The notes: generated from the letters alone by a model not told the origin. Shown: positions 8,661 to 17,270, counted from the first letter of the stretch. The stretch is 64,000 bases of DNA from Acidimicrobiia bacterium (GCA_020832495.1 JAFIEP010000086.1:1-64000); one strand, 5' to 3'. Program-made: numbers and translations.

Positions 8661-9805
8661 GGCCGGCTGGGTCCGCTGGTGGCCGGGACGCTGGCCGCCA
8701 GAGCGGCGCCGAGGTCGCGGGCGAGGACGTCGTAGTCGAACGAGGTCACGGCGCGCTGGCGTGCTGCCGTTCCCAGCTGCCTGCGAAGCCCCTCGTCCTC
8801 GATCAGGGCCACCAGCCGCTCGGTGACCTGCTCGACGTCGGTGGGCGGGTCGACCACGAAACCGGTCTGTCCATCGGCCACGGCGTCGCCCGCGCCGCCG
8901 CTGGCCCCGGCGATCTGCGGCACCCCTGCGGCGGCGGCCTCGAGGAAGACGATGCCGAAGCCCTCCTGTTCGAGACCCATCCACCGGTCTCGGCACAGCA
9001 TGGCAAACACGTCGGCCATGCCGTAGACGTCGGCCAACTGCTCATCGGGCACCGCCCCCAGGAAGTGCACGTCGACGCTCAACGACGACGCCAGCCGGGC
9101 CAGGCGGTCGAGGTCGCGTCCGGTACCAGCGATGGCCAACTGCAGGGGTCCGGCCAGTTCGCCGGCGCGTCCGACGGCCTGGATGAGCGTGTCCATCCCC
9201 TTGCGGGGCACCAGACGGCTGACGCTGACCACGGTCGGCTGGTCGGCCACGAGCCCCAGCCCGGTGCGGACCTCCGCCCGCCGAGCGGCATCGAGGGGGA
9301 GGAATCGTTCGTGGTCGACCCCCGGTGGGACCACCACAGTCGGCAGTGGTCGCCCGGCGGCGCGCCGGGCCATGGCTGCGGGGTAGGCGCCGGCGGCCAC
9401 CACCAGCGCGGCGTCCCGCAGGCACCGTCGCACGAGGAGTTGCACCCCCGGCGCGTAGGCGGGCACCACCAACTCGGCGCCGTGCACCACCACTGCATAG
9501 GGCAGGTCCAGGCGCGCCGCCAGCGGGGCGAGCGGGCCGACGGGGTCGACCACCACCAGCTCCGCGCCGGTCTCTGCCGCCAGGCGTTCGACGCGTCGGC
9601 GTAACGCCGGGCCCGGCACCAAGACCGACTGGCCCATCCGTTCGACTCGGTAAGGCTGGGCGGCGTCCCAGTGCGCGGCGTCGGGATGGGCAGTGGTGAG
9701 CACACAGACGTCGTCGGGCGGCAGTCGACGCCAGAGCTCCCACAGGTAGCTCTGGATGCCCCCGAGCTTCGGGGGGAAGTCGTTGGTCACGAGGAGGTGT
9801 CGCAT
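8657..9805 (-). CDS. GT4-family glycosyltransferase, PimB-like mannosyltransferase
   Basis: A 382-residue GT-B enzyme. The N-terminus MRHLLVTNDFPPKLGGIQSY is close to the actinobacterial PimB' start (GDP-mannose-dependent mannosyltransferase acting on phosphatidylinositol monomannoside). Other features are VPPGVDHERFLP at the domain hinge, VSRLVPRKGMDTLI, and the EX7E donor-site motif in EQEGFGIVFLEAAAAGVP. Length matches PimB'. It acts at the cytoplasmic face of the membrane if the assignment holds. ATG 9805 is chosen from family alignment; a frame upstream to 10009 would overlap queG. Sugar donor and acceptor are inferred. Confidence 0.82.
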   Translation of the reverse strand: MRHLLVTNDFPPKLGGIQSYLWELWRRLPPDDVCVLTTAHPDAAHWDAAQPYRVERMGQSVLVPGPALRRRVERLAAETGAELVVVDPVGPLAPLAARLDLPYAVVVHGAELVVPAYAPGVQLLVRRCLRDAALVVAAGAYPAAMARRAAGRPLPTVVVPPGVDHERFLPLDAARRAEVRTGLGLVADQPTVVSVSRLVPRKGMDTLIQAVGRAGELAGPLQLAIAGTGRDLDRLARLASSLSVDVHFLGAVPDEQLADVYGMADVFAMLCRDRWMGLEQEGFGIVFLEAAAAGVPQIAGASGGAGDAVADGQTGFVVDPPTDVEQVTERLVALIEDEGLRRQLGTAARQRAVTSFDYDVLARDLGAALAASVPATSGPSRP

Positions 9806-9818
9806 CGGCCCCTCGACG

Positions 9819-11054
9819 CTATCGGGCGCGGGCGACGTCGGCAGCGAGCTCGTCGGCCACCAGTGGATGGGACGGGTCCCGCACCCCCGCCACCAGGTGA
9901 TCGAGACCCAACCGGCGACACGCCCACACGGCGTGGGCCTGCACCAACGGATCAGGGTGGGCCACGTGCTCGGCCAGCACGTGCACCACTCGTTCGTCAG
10001 CGGGATCACCCACGTTGCCCAGGGCCACCAGGGCGTTGCGCCGGAGGTAGCGCGCCTCCCGTCGTGGGATGTACCAACGGCCGTGACGGGCCATCAGGAC
10101 GTCGTCGCTGGCCGCCAACAGGTCGATGAGCGGAACCCACGCCCCTCGGTGAGGTGTCTGCTCATCGCCGAGGGGCGGGTGCGACCGACCGCTCGTACCC
10201 GAGCCGCCGCCGACGCCGACCGGGGCCTCCGCAACGGCACCCACCGAGGCGCTCGACGCCTTCGGGCGGCTGGGAGGACACACCTCCTGGCAGTCGTCGC
10301 ACCCGTAGATGCGGTTGCCGAGCGCCGTCCGCCAACGCCGAGGGAACACCCCGTCGTCCTGCACGAGCCACGCCAGACACCGACGGGCGTCGAGCACGCC
10401 CGGCGCCACGATGGCCCCCGTCGGGCACCCGTCGAGGCACCGCCGACAGCCCCCACACCCGTCGGGCACCACCGCCTCCGACGGAGCGAGTGGCGCATCG
10501 GTGACCACCGAGCCCAGCACCACCCACGACCCGTGTCCGGGGACGAGCAGGTTGGTGTTCTTGCCCCACCAGCCGAGTCCGGCCCGGTGGGCGACGGCGC
10601 GGTCGACCAGGGCGTTGTCGTCGGCCACCACCCGCGTGGCGTGCCCCGCACCTTCGAGCACGGCGGCCACCCCTGCGAGGGCCTGGCGCAGCTCGGCGTA
10701 GTGGTCAGCGGTGGCATAGCGGGCCACCGCCGCTGCGGGGTGGTCGGCCTGGTTACTCGGGGGGCGCACCGGTGAATACGGCAGTGCACCCACCACGATC
10801 GCAGCGGCACCAGCGAGGATCCGCCCGGGCTCGGTGGAGCGCGCCGGATTGCGATAGGTGAACTGCATCCCGCCGTGCAGACCCTCGGCCCGCCGTTCCT
10901 CGAGCACGACCCGCGCCTCGTGCAGCGGTGCAGCGTCGGTCACCCCGATGGCCACCAGACCGCCGGCCAGGCCGGCGTCGACCACTCGCTGGCGCAGTCG
11001 GAGATCGGCCATGGAGTGATCGGCATCGGCCATGGGTCCATGGTCCCACGACAT
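9819..11054 (-). CDS. queG: Epoxyqueuosine reductase QueG
   Basis: A 411-residue corrinoid/iron-sulfur enzyme that reduces epoxyqueuosine to queuosine in tRNA. Two [4Fe-4S] ferredoxin motifs are visible, CGGCRRCLDGCP and the split second cluster with CDDCQEVCP. The conserved GWWGKNTNLL and HGSWVVLGSV come before them, and a C-terminal HEAT-like segment (YLRRNALVALGNVGDP) follows. A Gly/Ser-rich insert of about 35 residues sits between the second cluster and the C-terminal part. Start choice is uncertain: ATGs at 11054, 11033 and 11012 are in frame and none has a strong ribosome site. Confidence 0.9.
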   Translation of the reverse strand: MSWDHGPMADADHSMADLRLRQRVVDAGLAGGLVAIGVTDAAPLHEARVVLEERRAEGLHGGMQFTYRNPARSTEPGRILAGAAAIVVGALPYSPVRPPSNQADHPAAAVARYATADHYAELRQALAGVAAVLEGAGHATRVVADDNALVDRAVAHRAGLGWWGKNTNLLVPGHGSWVVLGSVVTDAPLAPSEAVVPDGCGGCRRCLDGCPTGAIVAPGVLDARRCLAWLVQDDGVFPRRWRTALGNRIYGCDDCQEVCPPSRPKASSASVGAVAEAPVGVGGGSGTSGRSHPPLGDEQTPHRGAWVPLIDLLAASDDVLMARHGRWYIPRREARYLRRNALVALGNVGDPADERVVHVLAEHVAHPDPLVQAHAVWACRRLGLDHLVAGVRDPSHPLVADELAADVARAR

Positions 11055-11073
11055 GGCGATGCAGATGAGCCGG

Positions 11074-11286
11074 TCAGCCGTGGTCCTGGCGACGCACCTC
11101 GTGACGCAGCGGTGGCGTCAGGCCGGACTCGCCGATCAGACGAACGGCTCGGGCCTCCTCGAGGTCGATGACCACCGCTTCGCCCTCTCGGCGGGAGCAC
11201 AGGAACGTGACCATGCAGTCGTCGCACGTCGGTGTGCCGTCGTAGGCGCACTCGGCACAGTCGATGGTGAGATGGTTGGTTGCCAT
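11074..11286 (-). CDS. Small conserved Cys-rich protein
   Basis: A 70-residue protein with CAEC, then CDDCMVTFLC: CxxC-x9-CxxCx5C, a likely metal-binding site. The rest reads EAVVIDLEEARAVRLIGESG. Similar short proteins with DDCVVTFL are widespread in actinobacteria without assigned function, which is recalled knowledge and was not searched here. It is the first gene of the minus-strand run leading into queG, 19 bases upstream of it. TACGGT lies exactly 6 bases before its ATG, so its mRNA is probably leaderless and this may be the operon promoter. Confidence 0.75.
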   Translation of the reverse strand: MATNHLTIDCAECAYDGTPTCDDCMVTFLCSRREGEAVVIDLEEARAVRLIGESGLTPPLRHEVRRQDHG

Positions 11287-11292
11287 GTCGTC

Positions 11293-11298
11293 ACCGTA
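11293..11298 (-). promoter_or_regulatory. TACGGT -10 box, 6 bases before the Cys-rich gene
   Basis: TANNNT hexamer with 6-base spacing to the ATG and no ribosome-binding site in between. This fits transcription starting at the A of the ATG. It would drive the long minus-strand run ending at 500. Confidence 0.5.
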
Positions 11299-11324
11299 CG
11301 AAGGGGGTATGACACGAAGCGTGG

Positions 11325-12695
11325 TCAGCCAGCACGCAACAGGTCGACCAACACCGCCGAGGGCACGACGTTGGCACCCCGCGAGCGGGCACCGTCGGCC
11401 ACCTCGCGGTCGGAGGAGGCCACCACCACCGGGCGGTCGGACGACACCCGCTCGACGGCACGCACCACCACCTCGTCGGCGGTGGTGCCGCTCGGCGAGA
11501 AGTACACCTGCACGGAACGGGGCAGCGAGCCGCTGGGGCCGCCGTCGGCGTCGACCCCGTCGAACACCACGAAGGGTTCAACTCCGGTACGGGCCTGCAG
11601 GTTGCGCAGCGCCTCCACCAGCCGCCGCCGCTGCGTGGCCAGGGGCAGCTCCGGCCAGCCCTGCATCGACACGTTGTAGCCGTCGACGATCAGCACGGCA
11701 GCCGGTAGTCGGACCAGGTGACGGGCCGCCTGCACGGAATCGTCGAGCACGCCTCCGGGCAGGCTGGCCGGCCGACGCTGTTCGTCGCCGCGGTGCTGGT
11801 CACCATCGATGCTCGGCGCCGACTGCCCGTCGGCACCGCTCCCCGAATCGCCCGCTCCGGCCACCGGTTCCCCTGGCATGTCCCCGGCCGCACGGGCCAG
11901 TGCCGCGGCCAGCTCCGCTGCGGCGCGCGCCGCCGCACCGAGCTCCGCCGCCAGTCGAGCGGGCACGACGGCCACCCCAGCCACGACGTCCTCCGCGGTG
12001 GCGGCATCACCCGGTTCCTCGGCATCGCCCGGCTCCTCGACATCGCCAGGCTGCTCGGCATCCCCAGGCCGCTCGGCGGCACCACGGGTAGCCTGCGCAG
12101 CGGCCGCTGCGTCGCGTGCCCGACGCAGCTCCTTGGTGAGGTCTCCCCTGGCCTGCTCGGCCGCCCGACGCCGTTCCTCGGCCCGCTCACCGGCCTCTTC
12201 GGCTGCCCGCCGGGCCTGTTGCGCATCGGTGAGCGTCTGCTCGAGCACCTCCCGTGTCGCTCGCTCGTCGGCCAGCGTGCTCCGGAGCCGGTCGAGTTCC
12301 GCTGCCCGCCCGTCGAGCTCGGCACGGAGCTGCTCGACCAGGGCTTCGAGCGCGCTCACCCGGCGTCGGGCTCGTTGTTCCTCCCGCTCGTCCTCTGCGG
12401 CCTGCGCGGCGCGTTCGCGTACGGCCACCAGTGCCGCCAGTCGCTCCTCCCACCCCTGGGGACGCTCGAGGAAGAGGCGCCCCGCTTCGTCGAGCGACGA
12501 CAGGTCGAGCAACTCCACCACCTCGCCTCGGAACTCGGGCGCGTCGAGTGCTCGCCGAGCGGCGTCGAGGGCCTTCGTGGGGAAACGGGTGAAGCGGACG
12601 AAGGGCAGCAGCGACCGGGGCGGGTCCTCCAGCGCGCTGATGCAGCGGAGCGTCGCCTCGAGCGTCGGGCGGAGCAGTTCGGCGAGGGCGTTCAG
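11325..12695 (-). CDS. NYN-domain (YacP-like PIN) protein with long coiled coil; probable CTG start
   Basis: About 456 residues. The C-terminal 170 residues form a NYN/PIN-like RNase domain: VLIVDGYNVSMQGWPELP with the catalytic Asp, VVFDGVDADGG, ADEVVVRAVE and VVVASSDREVADGARSRGA. The N-terminal half is a helical head and a long Glu/Arg/Ala coiled coil, followed by a Pro/Gly/Asp/Glu repeat-like linker. No ATG, GTG or TTG stands near the upstream stop. A CTG overlapping it (CTGA) has GGGGAG 6 bases upstream and is taken as the start. The nearest standard alternative, ATG 12794, would overlap the zinc-ribbon gene by 103 bases. Role probably RNA processing; substrate unknown. Confidence 0.78.
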   Translation of the reverse strand: MNALAELLRPTLEATLRCISALEDPPRSLLPFVRFTRFPTKALDAARRALDAPEFRGEVVELLDLSSLDEAGRLFLERPQGWEERLAALVAVRERAAQAAEDEREEQRARRRVSALEALVEQLRAELDGRAAELDRLRSTLADERATREVLEQTLTDAQQARRAAEEAGERAEERRRAAEQARGDLTKELRRARDAAAAAQATRGAAERPGDAEQPGDVEEPGDAEEPGDAATAEDVVAGVAVVPARLAAELGAAARAAAELAAALARAAGDMPGEPVAGAGDSGSGADGQSAPSIDGDQHRGDEQRRPASLPGGVLDDSVQAARHLVRLPAAVLIVDGYNVSMQGWPELPLATQRRRLVEALRNLQARTGVEPFVVFDGVDADGGPSGSLPRSVQVYFSPSGTTADEVVVRAVERVSSDRPVVVASSDREVADGARSRGANVVPSAVLVDLLRAG

Positions 12696-12946
12696 CCTGT
12701 GCTCCCCGACGGGGACGACTCCGCGGCGTTGGCGGCTGCCACCTCGGCGTCGTCCATCACCACCACCGACGACCCACTCCCGCACCAGCGGCACGACACC
12801 TCTTCGACGGTCTCCGACAGCACCTCCTCGTCCTCGATCGACAGCTCACCACCGACCGTGAAGTGGTGGAAGGCACGGGTCCGTCGGGTGGCAACCACGT
12901 CGAAGCGAGTGAGGTTGCCGCAGGCACTGCAGCGGTAGCGGGTCAC
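12692..12946 (-). CDS. Small zinc-ribbon protein
   Basis: An 84-residue protein with CSACGN near the N-terminus and CRWCGSG about 45 residues later, so four cysteines can make one zinc ribbon. Between them are RFDVVATRRTRAFHHF and an acidic SIEDEEVLSETVEE. GTG 12946 is chosen since the sequence directly after it is VTRYRCSACG and a TACCAT box lies 6 bases upstream. Its TGA overlaps the presumed CTG of the NYN gene, tying the two. A nucleic-acid-related role is plausible from the fold only. Confidence 0.72.
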   Translation of the reverse strand: MTRYRCSACGNLTRFDVVATRRTRAFHHFTVGGELSIEDEEVLSETVEEVSCRWCGSGSSVVVMDDAEVAAANAAESSPSGSTG

Positions 12947-12952
12947 CTGATC

Positions 12953-12958
12953 ATGGTA
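12953..12958 (-). promoter_or_regulatory. TACCAT -10 box, 6 bases before the zinc-ribbon gene
   Basis: TANNNT hexamer with 6-base spacing to the GTG, indicating a leaderless transcript covering the zinc-ribbon and NYN genes. It faces the divergent exonuclease gene starting at 13027. Confidence 0.45.
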
Positions 12959-13026
12959 CCGCCCACCCCCGACCCCGAACCCGCCTGCCCGAGGTCCTTG
13001 ACCCCGAACGCCCGTTCGACCAACCT

Positions 13027-14790
13027 GTGGCGATGGCGCCACCACCCGTCGAGGCCCGACAGGATCGCACTGACACGCAACGGAGCTTCGACGAGCTCGG
13101 CACCCCGCTGTACGACGTCACGTTCTGCGTGGTGGACCTCGAGACCACCGGCGGCTCGCCCAAGGGTGACGCCATCACCGAGATCGGGGCCGTACGCCTG
13201 CGCGGTGGCGAGTGCCTGGGCACGTTCCAGACGCTGGTCAACCCCGGGTGCCCCATCCCCCCGTCGATCACCGTGCTGACCGGCATCACCGAGGCCATGG
13301 TGTTCCCCGCGCCACCCCTCGACGAGGTACTGCCGGCACTCATGGAGTTCATCGGCGACGCCGTGATCGTCGGCCACAACGTCCGCTTCGACGTCGGCTT
13401 CCTCGATGCCGCGCTCACCGCCCGAGGTCGTCCGCCGCTCACCAACCGCCGAGTCGACACCTGCGCCCTGGCCCGGCGGTTGGTGCGCGACGAGGTCCGC
13501 GACTGCAAGCTCGGCACGCTGGCCCGGCACTTCCGACTCCGCACCGAACCCACCCACCGAGCGCTCGACGACGCCCTGGCCACGGGAGAACTCCTCCACT
13601 GTCTCCTCGAACGGGCGGCCACCTTCGGCGTGACCGGCCTCGTCGACCTCGTCGATCTGCCTCGCATGGCCGGGCACCCCCAGGGCGCCAAGCTTCGGCT
13701 GACGCGCGACCTGCCACCACGCCCCGGTGTCTACTTGTTCCGCGACCGGGGCGGGCGTCCCCTGTACGTGGGCAAGGCCACCGACCTCCGGGCCCGAGTG
13801 CGGTCCTATTTCTCGTCCGATGATCGACGCAAGGTCGGCCAACTCCTGCGCGAGGCCCACCAGATCGACCATCGCGAGTGCGCCACCAGCCTCGAGGCCG
13901 CCGTGGTCGAACTGCGCTGGATGCACGCCCTGCGGCCGCGCTTCAACCGGGTGGCGCGCGATCCCGAGCGGTACCGCTACGTGCGGCTCACCGTGGGCGA
14001 GCCGTTCCCTCGGCTGTCGGTGGTCCGCACCCCTGATCCGGCCAAGGGACTCCACCTCGGGCCGGTGTCGTCCACCGCACGGGCACGAGCGGTGGTCGAA
14101 GCGATCGAGTCGGCGGTCCCGCTACGACGATGCACCCAGCGACTCGGACGCCTGCCGACACGTGCCCAGCCCTGTACTGCGGCGCAGCTCGGCGCCTCCC
14201 TCTGTCCGTGCGCCGACCCCGCCGGGGTGGCGTCCGCATACGCCGCAGCAGTCGAGGCCGCCATGGCCGGCTTCGGCGGGGCGCACGAGGTGTTCCTCGA
14301 ACCCCTGCGCCGGCGGATGGCCACGCTGGCGGGCGCCGAGCGCTTCGAGGAGGCAGCCGACGTGCGGGACCGAGCGGCGGCCGTGGCCGCCGTGCTGCGC
14401 CGCAGCCGCCAGCTCACCTCGCTGCGAGCCAGCGGCGAGTTGGTGGTGGAGGACCCCGGTGCCGGAGGTGCACGACTCATCGGCGGCGTGCTGCGCGAGT
14501 CGTGGGGACCTGACGGGCAGACCCGGCTGCTCGATCCCGACCCTCCCGGGTCGGCCGCCGACCCCTCACCGCACCACGTCGCCGACGGCGACGCCCTCCT
14601 CCTGACGACGGACGACTCACAGTGGGTGGCGGGCACCCACGAAGTGGACGAGTTGGTGGCCGTGGCCCGCTGGCTCGAGGACCGGGCAGCGCGGATCCGC
14701 ATCGTGGCGTGCTCGGGCACCTTCGCCCTGCCCCGCACCCCGGTTCCGACCTTCGCCATCGAACGGTCCGCCGGTAGGCTGAGGGGGTGA
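13027..14790 (+). CDS. DEDDh exonuclease fused to a UvrC/Cho-like GIY-YIG nuclease
   Basis: A 587-residue fusion. Residues about 30-200 are a DnaQ-type 3'-5' exonuclease: CVVDLETTG (D37, E39), GHNVRFDVGFL (D122) and HRALDDA (H177, D181/182). From about 230 a GIY-YIG domain begins: PGVYLFRDRGGRPLYVGKA, then LRARVRSYF. Further on are LEAAVVELRWMHALRPRFN and a UVR-like FEEAADVRDRAAAV. The endonuclease V half of full UvrC is not recognised. The combination is a known actinobacterial architecture (mycobacterial relatives exist) and points to DNA repair. GTG 13027 with an in-frame ATG two codons later is the start; a clear ribosome site is lacking. Confidence 0.88.
   Translation: MAMAPPPVEARQDRTDTQRSFDELGTPLYDVTFCVVDLETTGGSPKGDAITEIGAVRLRGGECLGTFQTLVNPGCPIPPSITVLTGITEAMVFPAPPLDEVLPALMEFIGDAVIVGHNVRFDVGFLDAALTARGRPPLTNRRVDTCALARRLVRDEVRDCKLGTLARHFRLRTEPTHRALDDALATGELLHCLLERAATFGVTGLVDLVDLPRMAGHPQGAKLRLTRDLPPRPGVYLFRDRGGRPLYVGKATDLRARVRSYFSSDDRRKVGQLLREAHQIDHRECATSLEAAVVELRWMHALRPRFNRVARDPERYRYVRLTVGEPFPRLSVVRTPDPAKGLHLGPVSSTARARAVVEAIESAVPLRRCTQRLGRLPTRAQPCTAAQLGASLCPCADPAGVASAYAAAVEAAMAGFGGAHEVFLEPLRRRMATLAGAERFEEAADVRDRAAAVAAVLRRSRQLTSLRASGELVVEDPGAGGARLIGGVLRESWGPDGQTRLLDPDPPGSAADPSPHHVADGDALLLTTDDSQWVAGTHEVDELVAVARWLEDRAARIRIVACSGTFALPRTPVPTFAIERSAGRLRG
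14775..14780 (+). promoter_or_regulatory. TAGGCT box, 6 bases before the 14787 start
   Basis: TANNNT hexamer inside the 3' end of the exonuclease gene, with 6-base spacing to the next GTG. Its GAGGGG spacer could equally be a ribosome site for a coupled start, so this is weaker than the intergenic examples. Confidence 0.25.
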
Positions 14791-15449
14791 CCGAGCTACT
14801 CGTCACCTTGCTGTGGATGCTCATCATCAGCCTCGTCATGGTCGGAGTCGCCATCGGCGCGGCGTGGTGGGCCATGGCGCGCCGCAATCGCGTGCACCCC
14901 AAGGTCCCCACCACGGCACCGCTGAGCTGGTTGTGGTCGCCCAGCCGGCCAGCCATCGCTCATCGCCGCCTGCGTTCGCTCGTGACCTGGCTCCGCAGCC
15001 TCGACGACCCCACCACCGATCTCGCCGTGCGCGACCGCCTGGTCGACCAGGCGGTCCGACTCGACCGCGAACTCGTGGTGGTGGCCCGAATGCCGAAACG
15101 CCACCGCCCGGCGGCGCTGGCCACGGTGACCACCCAGATCGATCGACTGGACCACCTCACCGTCCGGCTGCGCATGCTGGCCCACGAGGCGCGGCCGACC
15201 CCCGTGGCCGCCGAACCCGCCGGGGTGCAGATCGCCCGAGAGCTCGAGCAGATCGACCAGTCGATCGGGGCCTTCGAGGAGGCGCACCGTGCCCTGGCCA
15301 GTGTCGAGGCCGATGCGACACTCGACGAGGTGCGCCGGGCGACGAGTGGCTCGGGCCATGGGTCGAGCAGCCCAGCTTCCGCACCGGCGGCGGTGCACCG
15401 CGGCTCACAGCCCGAGCGCGAGCAAGGCGATGGCCGGGCAACGGCCTGA
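14787..15449 (+). CDS. Membrane-anchored helical protein of unknown function
   Basis: A 220-residue protein with one N-terminal membrane span (VTLLWMLIISLVMVGVAIGA) and WWAMARRNR as positive stop, which places the rest in the cytoplasm. The body is helical, with paired segments such as VRDRLVDQAVRLDRELVVVA and QIDRLDHLTVRLRMLAHEA, ending in a Ser/Gly-rich tail. No family recognised. The GTG overlaps the exonuclease stop as GTGA, so it is coupled to the repair gene. A scaffold role is only a guess. Confidence 0.7.
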   Translation: MTELLVTLLWMLIISLVMVGVAIGAAWWAMARRNRVHPKVPTTAPLSWLWSPSRPAIAHRRLRSLVTWLRSLDDPTTDLAVRDRLVDQAVRLDRELVVVARMPKRHRPAALATVTTQIDRLDHLTVRLRMLAHEARPTPVAAEPAGVQIARELEQIDQSIGAFEEAHRALASVEADATLDEVRRATSGSGHGSSSPASAPAAVHRGSQPEREQGDGRATA

Positions 15450-15720
15450 GGGGCACCCGGCCACCGACCGGACCGACGGTGGTGGTGCACCTTCGGGCGA
15501 CGGGTCCGGCGGTCCGCGCGCCGGGCCTGGGTCCGACCCTGGTGGCGACCCGGGCGGGCCGCCACCAGGCCGGCGGGACCGAGCCAGCCGCGTGGTGGCC
15601 ATCGTGATCCTGGCCGCCATCGTGGTGCCGATGCTGTGGCTCATCATCTCCACGGCCATCACCGGGTATGGCAACGACGAGCCCGATCGCTTCCCGGTCG
15701 TGACCAGACCGACACCTTGA
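15430..15720 (+). CDS. Short single-pass membrane protein
   Basis: A 96-residue protein. The first 45 residues are Gly/Pro/Asp-rich and likely disordered, then comes one strong span (VVAIVILAAIVVPMLWLII) and a short external tail. ATG 15430 lies inside the preceding gene (20-base overlap), and the reading frame ends 3 bases before the next ATG. No family recognised. Position suggests it belongs to the same transcription unit as its two membrane-anchored neighbours. Confidence 0.6.
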   Translation: MAGQRPEGHPATDRTDGGGAPSGDGSGGPRAGPGSDPGGDPGGPPPGRRDRASRVVAIVILAAIVVPMLWLIISTAITGYGNDEPDRFPVVTRPTP

Positions 15721-15723
15721 GCC

Positions 15724-16443
15724 ATGTCCTCCCGCCGCCGCCGACCCGCATCGAACGGATCCCCACCGTCCGAAGCGCTGGCCGCCCGCTCCGGAGGTCC
15801 ACCATTCTCCGACCACTGGCCGACCCAGCCCCCACAGGGTCCACCGGCAGCCGGGGCCAGCCACCCGTCGACCTCCCTCGAGCAGCAGCCCCCGCCGGCG
15901 AGCGGGATCGGCACCACGCCCACCGTCCCCCCGACCGGTGCACCCACCCGGGCGGCGTTCGCTCCGCCCGATGTCCCCGTCGTCGAGCCGGCCCCGAGTC
16001 GGGCACGTCGCCGGGGCTGGGGCCTGCTACGTGCCGCCGCGGTGATCGTCGTCATGGCCCTCGCCGGTGGCGCTGCCGGGCTGGCGGTCGACCATCGAGA
16101 GCAGCGGGAGGCAACCACCGCCGCCGCCATCGCCGAGCGACCCAGCTTCCGCAGCCTGCCACGGGGCGACTGGGAGGTCCTCCTCCTGGGATGTGATGCC
16201 GTGGGAAGCTCCTCGGTCCTCATCAACGGGCGGGTGCGCAACCTCGGATCCGACGCCCGCACGATGATGGTCGAGCTGATGGTGTTCGACAGCGCCGGAC
16301 GCGCCGTGGGAGCCGTCGAAGCGCACGCGGGCACCGTGTTCCCCGAACGAGTGGGGTTGTTCCGCGAGCTGGCCGAGGTCGGCGAGCTCGGCGGCGGGAC
16401 CACCATCACCTGCCGGCTCAGCCGGGTGCTGGCCGTCGACTGA
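15724..16443 (+). CDS. Membrane-anchored protein with C-terminal beta-sandwich-like domain
   Basis: A 239-residue protein. A Pro/Ser/Gly-rich cytoplasmic part (1-98) ends in ARRRGWG before a single span (LLRAAAVIVVMALAGGAAGLAV). The outer part has WEVLLLGCDAV, SVLINGRVRNLGSDARTMMV, ELMVFDSAGRAVGAV and TITCRLSRVLAVD. This resembles FxLYD-type domains, in which a short extracellular beta-sandwich follows a span. The two Cys (in LGCD and ITCR) could form a disulfide. Function unknown. It starts 3 bases after the previous stop. Confidence 0.68.
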   Translation: MSSRRRRPASNGSPPSEALAARSGGPPFSDHWPTQPPQGPPAAGASHPSTSLEQQPPPASGIGTTPTVPPTGAPTRAAFAPPDVPVVEPAPSRARRRGWGLLRAAAVIVVMALAGGAAGLAVDHREQREATTAAAIAERPSFRSLPRGDWEVLLLGCDAVGSSSVLINGRVRNLGSDARTMMVELMVFDSAGRAVGAVEAHAGTVFPERVGLFRELAEVGELGGGTTITCRLSRVLAVD

Positions 16444-16472
16444 GCGGCAGACGCCGCGCCACACGCACGTCA

Positions 16473-16513
16473 GCAGGGTCGCTCGATGGTGGGGCTCAGG
16501 GGCGGGACCCTGC
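16473..16513 (+). terminator. Inverted repeat after the membrane-protein genes
   Basis: GCAGGGTC and GACCCTGC form a perfect 8-bp stem around a 25-base loop, in the 128-base gap before the vWA gene. There is no T-tract, so it may be a weak terminator or an operator. Confidence 0.25.
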
Positions 16514-16571
16514 CGTGTCACGGCTGTCTGCTACCTGCACAGCAGCCCCTCACCAGCTGCAAAGGAACTCC

Positions 16572-17270
16572 ATGTCCCCTGATGCCCTCACACACCCCTC
16601 GGGCGACGCCGTCCACGTCATGTTCCTCCTCGACCGATCCGGGTCGATGGCATCGATCACCTCCGACGTGATCGGTGGCTTCAACGGGTTCCTCCGCGAT
16701 CAGCAAGCGTTCGGCCACGACGACTGCACGATGACCGTCGCCCAGTTCGATGGCCGGGCCCCCTTCGCCCCCGTCGTCGTCGACAAGCCACTGGCCGAGG
16801 TCGCCCCGCTCGACGCTGCCTCCTACATACCTCGTGCCACCACACCGCTCTACGACGCCATCGACGCCGCCATCACCCACGCCGAGCGGCACGCTGCACA
16901 GCACTTGGCCGACCACGGCCGGGAGGAGGACGTGATCGTCGTGGTCATGACCGACGGGCTCGAGAACGCCAGCCGGCGGTGCACACGCCAGCAGGTGTTT
17001 GCTCGCATCGCGACCAAGCAATCGGCCGACGGCTGGACGTTCGTCTTCCTCGGCGCCGATCAGGACGCCTACGCCACCGGTGAGCGGCTGGGGGTGCACC
17101 GAGGCAGCACCAGCGGCTGGGACCGGAACGCCGACGGCGCCGACGCCGCCTTCCGCAGCGTGTCGCGTGGGCTCCGCACCATGCGCAGCAAGCCCAGCGC
17201 CGCTCGGCGGCACGACCGCGACGACTTCTTCGACGGTCACCGCGAGGCCGAGCAGGACAGCCCCCGCTGA
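16572..17270 (+). CDS. Stand-alone von Willebrand factor A (vWA) domain protein
   Basis: A 232-residue cytoplasmic protein. A full MIDAS is present: DRSGSM near residue 22, RATTPLYDAI about residue 90 (Thr) and VVVMTDGLENAS near 125 (Asp). The sheet strands VMFLLD, TMTVAQFD, VIVVVMTD and WTFVFLGAD follow Rossmann-type order. The tail is basic and then acidic. ATG 16572 has AAAGGA 5-6 bases upstream and is preferred over upstream in-frame starts. It stands 80 bases before the TerB-COQ4-like gene. vWA and TerB domains co-occur in tellurium/stress systems, so the pair may work together. Confidence 0.85.
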   Translation: MSPDALTHPSGDAVHVMFLLDRSGSMASITSDVIGGFNGFLRDQQAFGHDDCTMTVAQFDGRAPFAPVVVDKPLAEVAPLDAASYIPRATTPLYDAIDAAITHAERHAAQHLADHGREEDVIVVVMTDGLENASRRCTRQQVFARIATKQSADGWTFVFLGADQDAYATGERLGVHRGSTSGWDRNADGADAAFRSVSRGLRTMRSKPSAARRHDRDDFFDGHREAEQDSPR

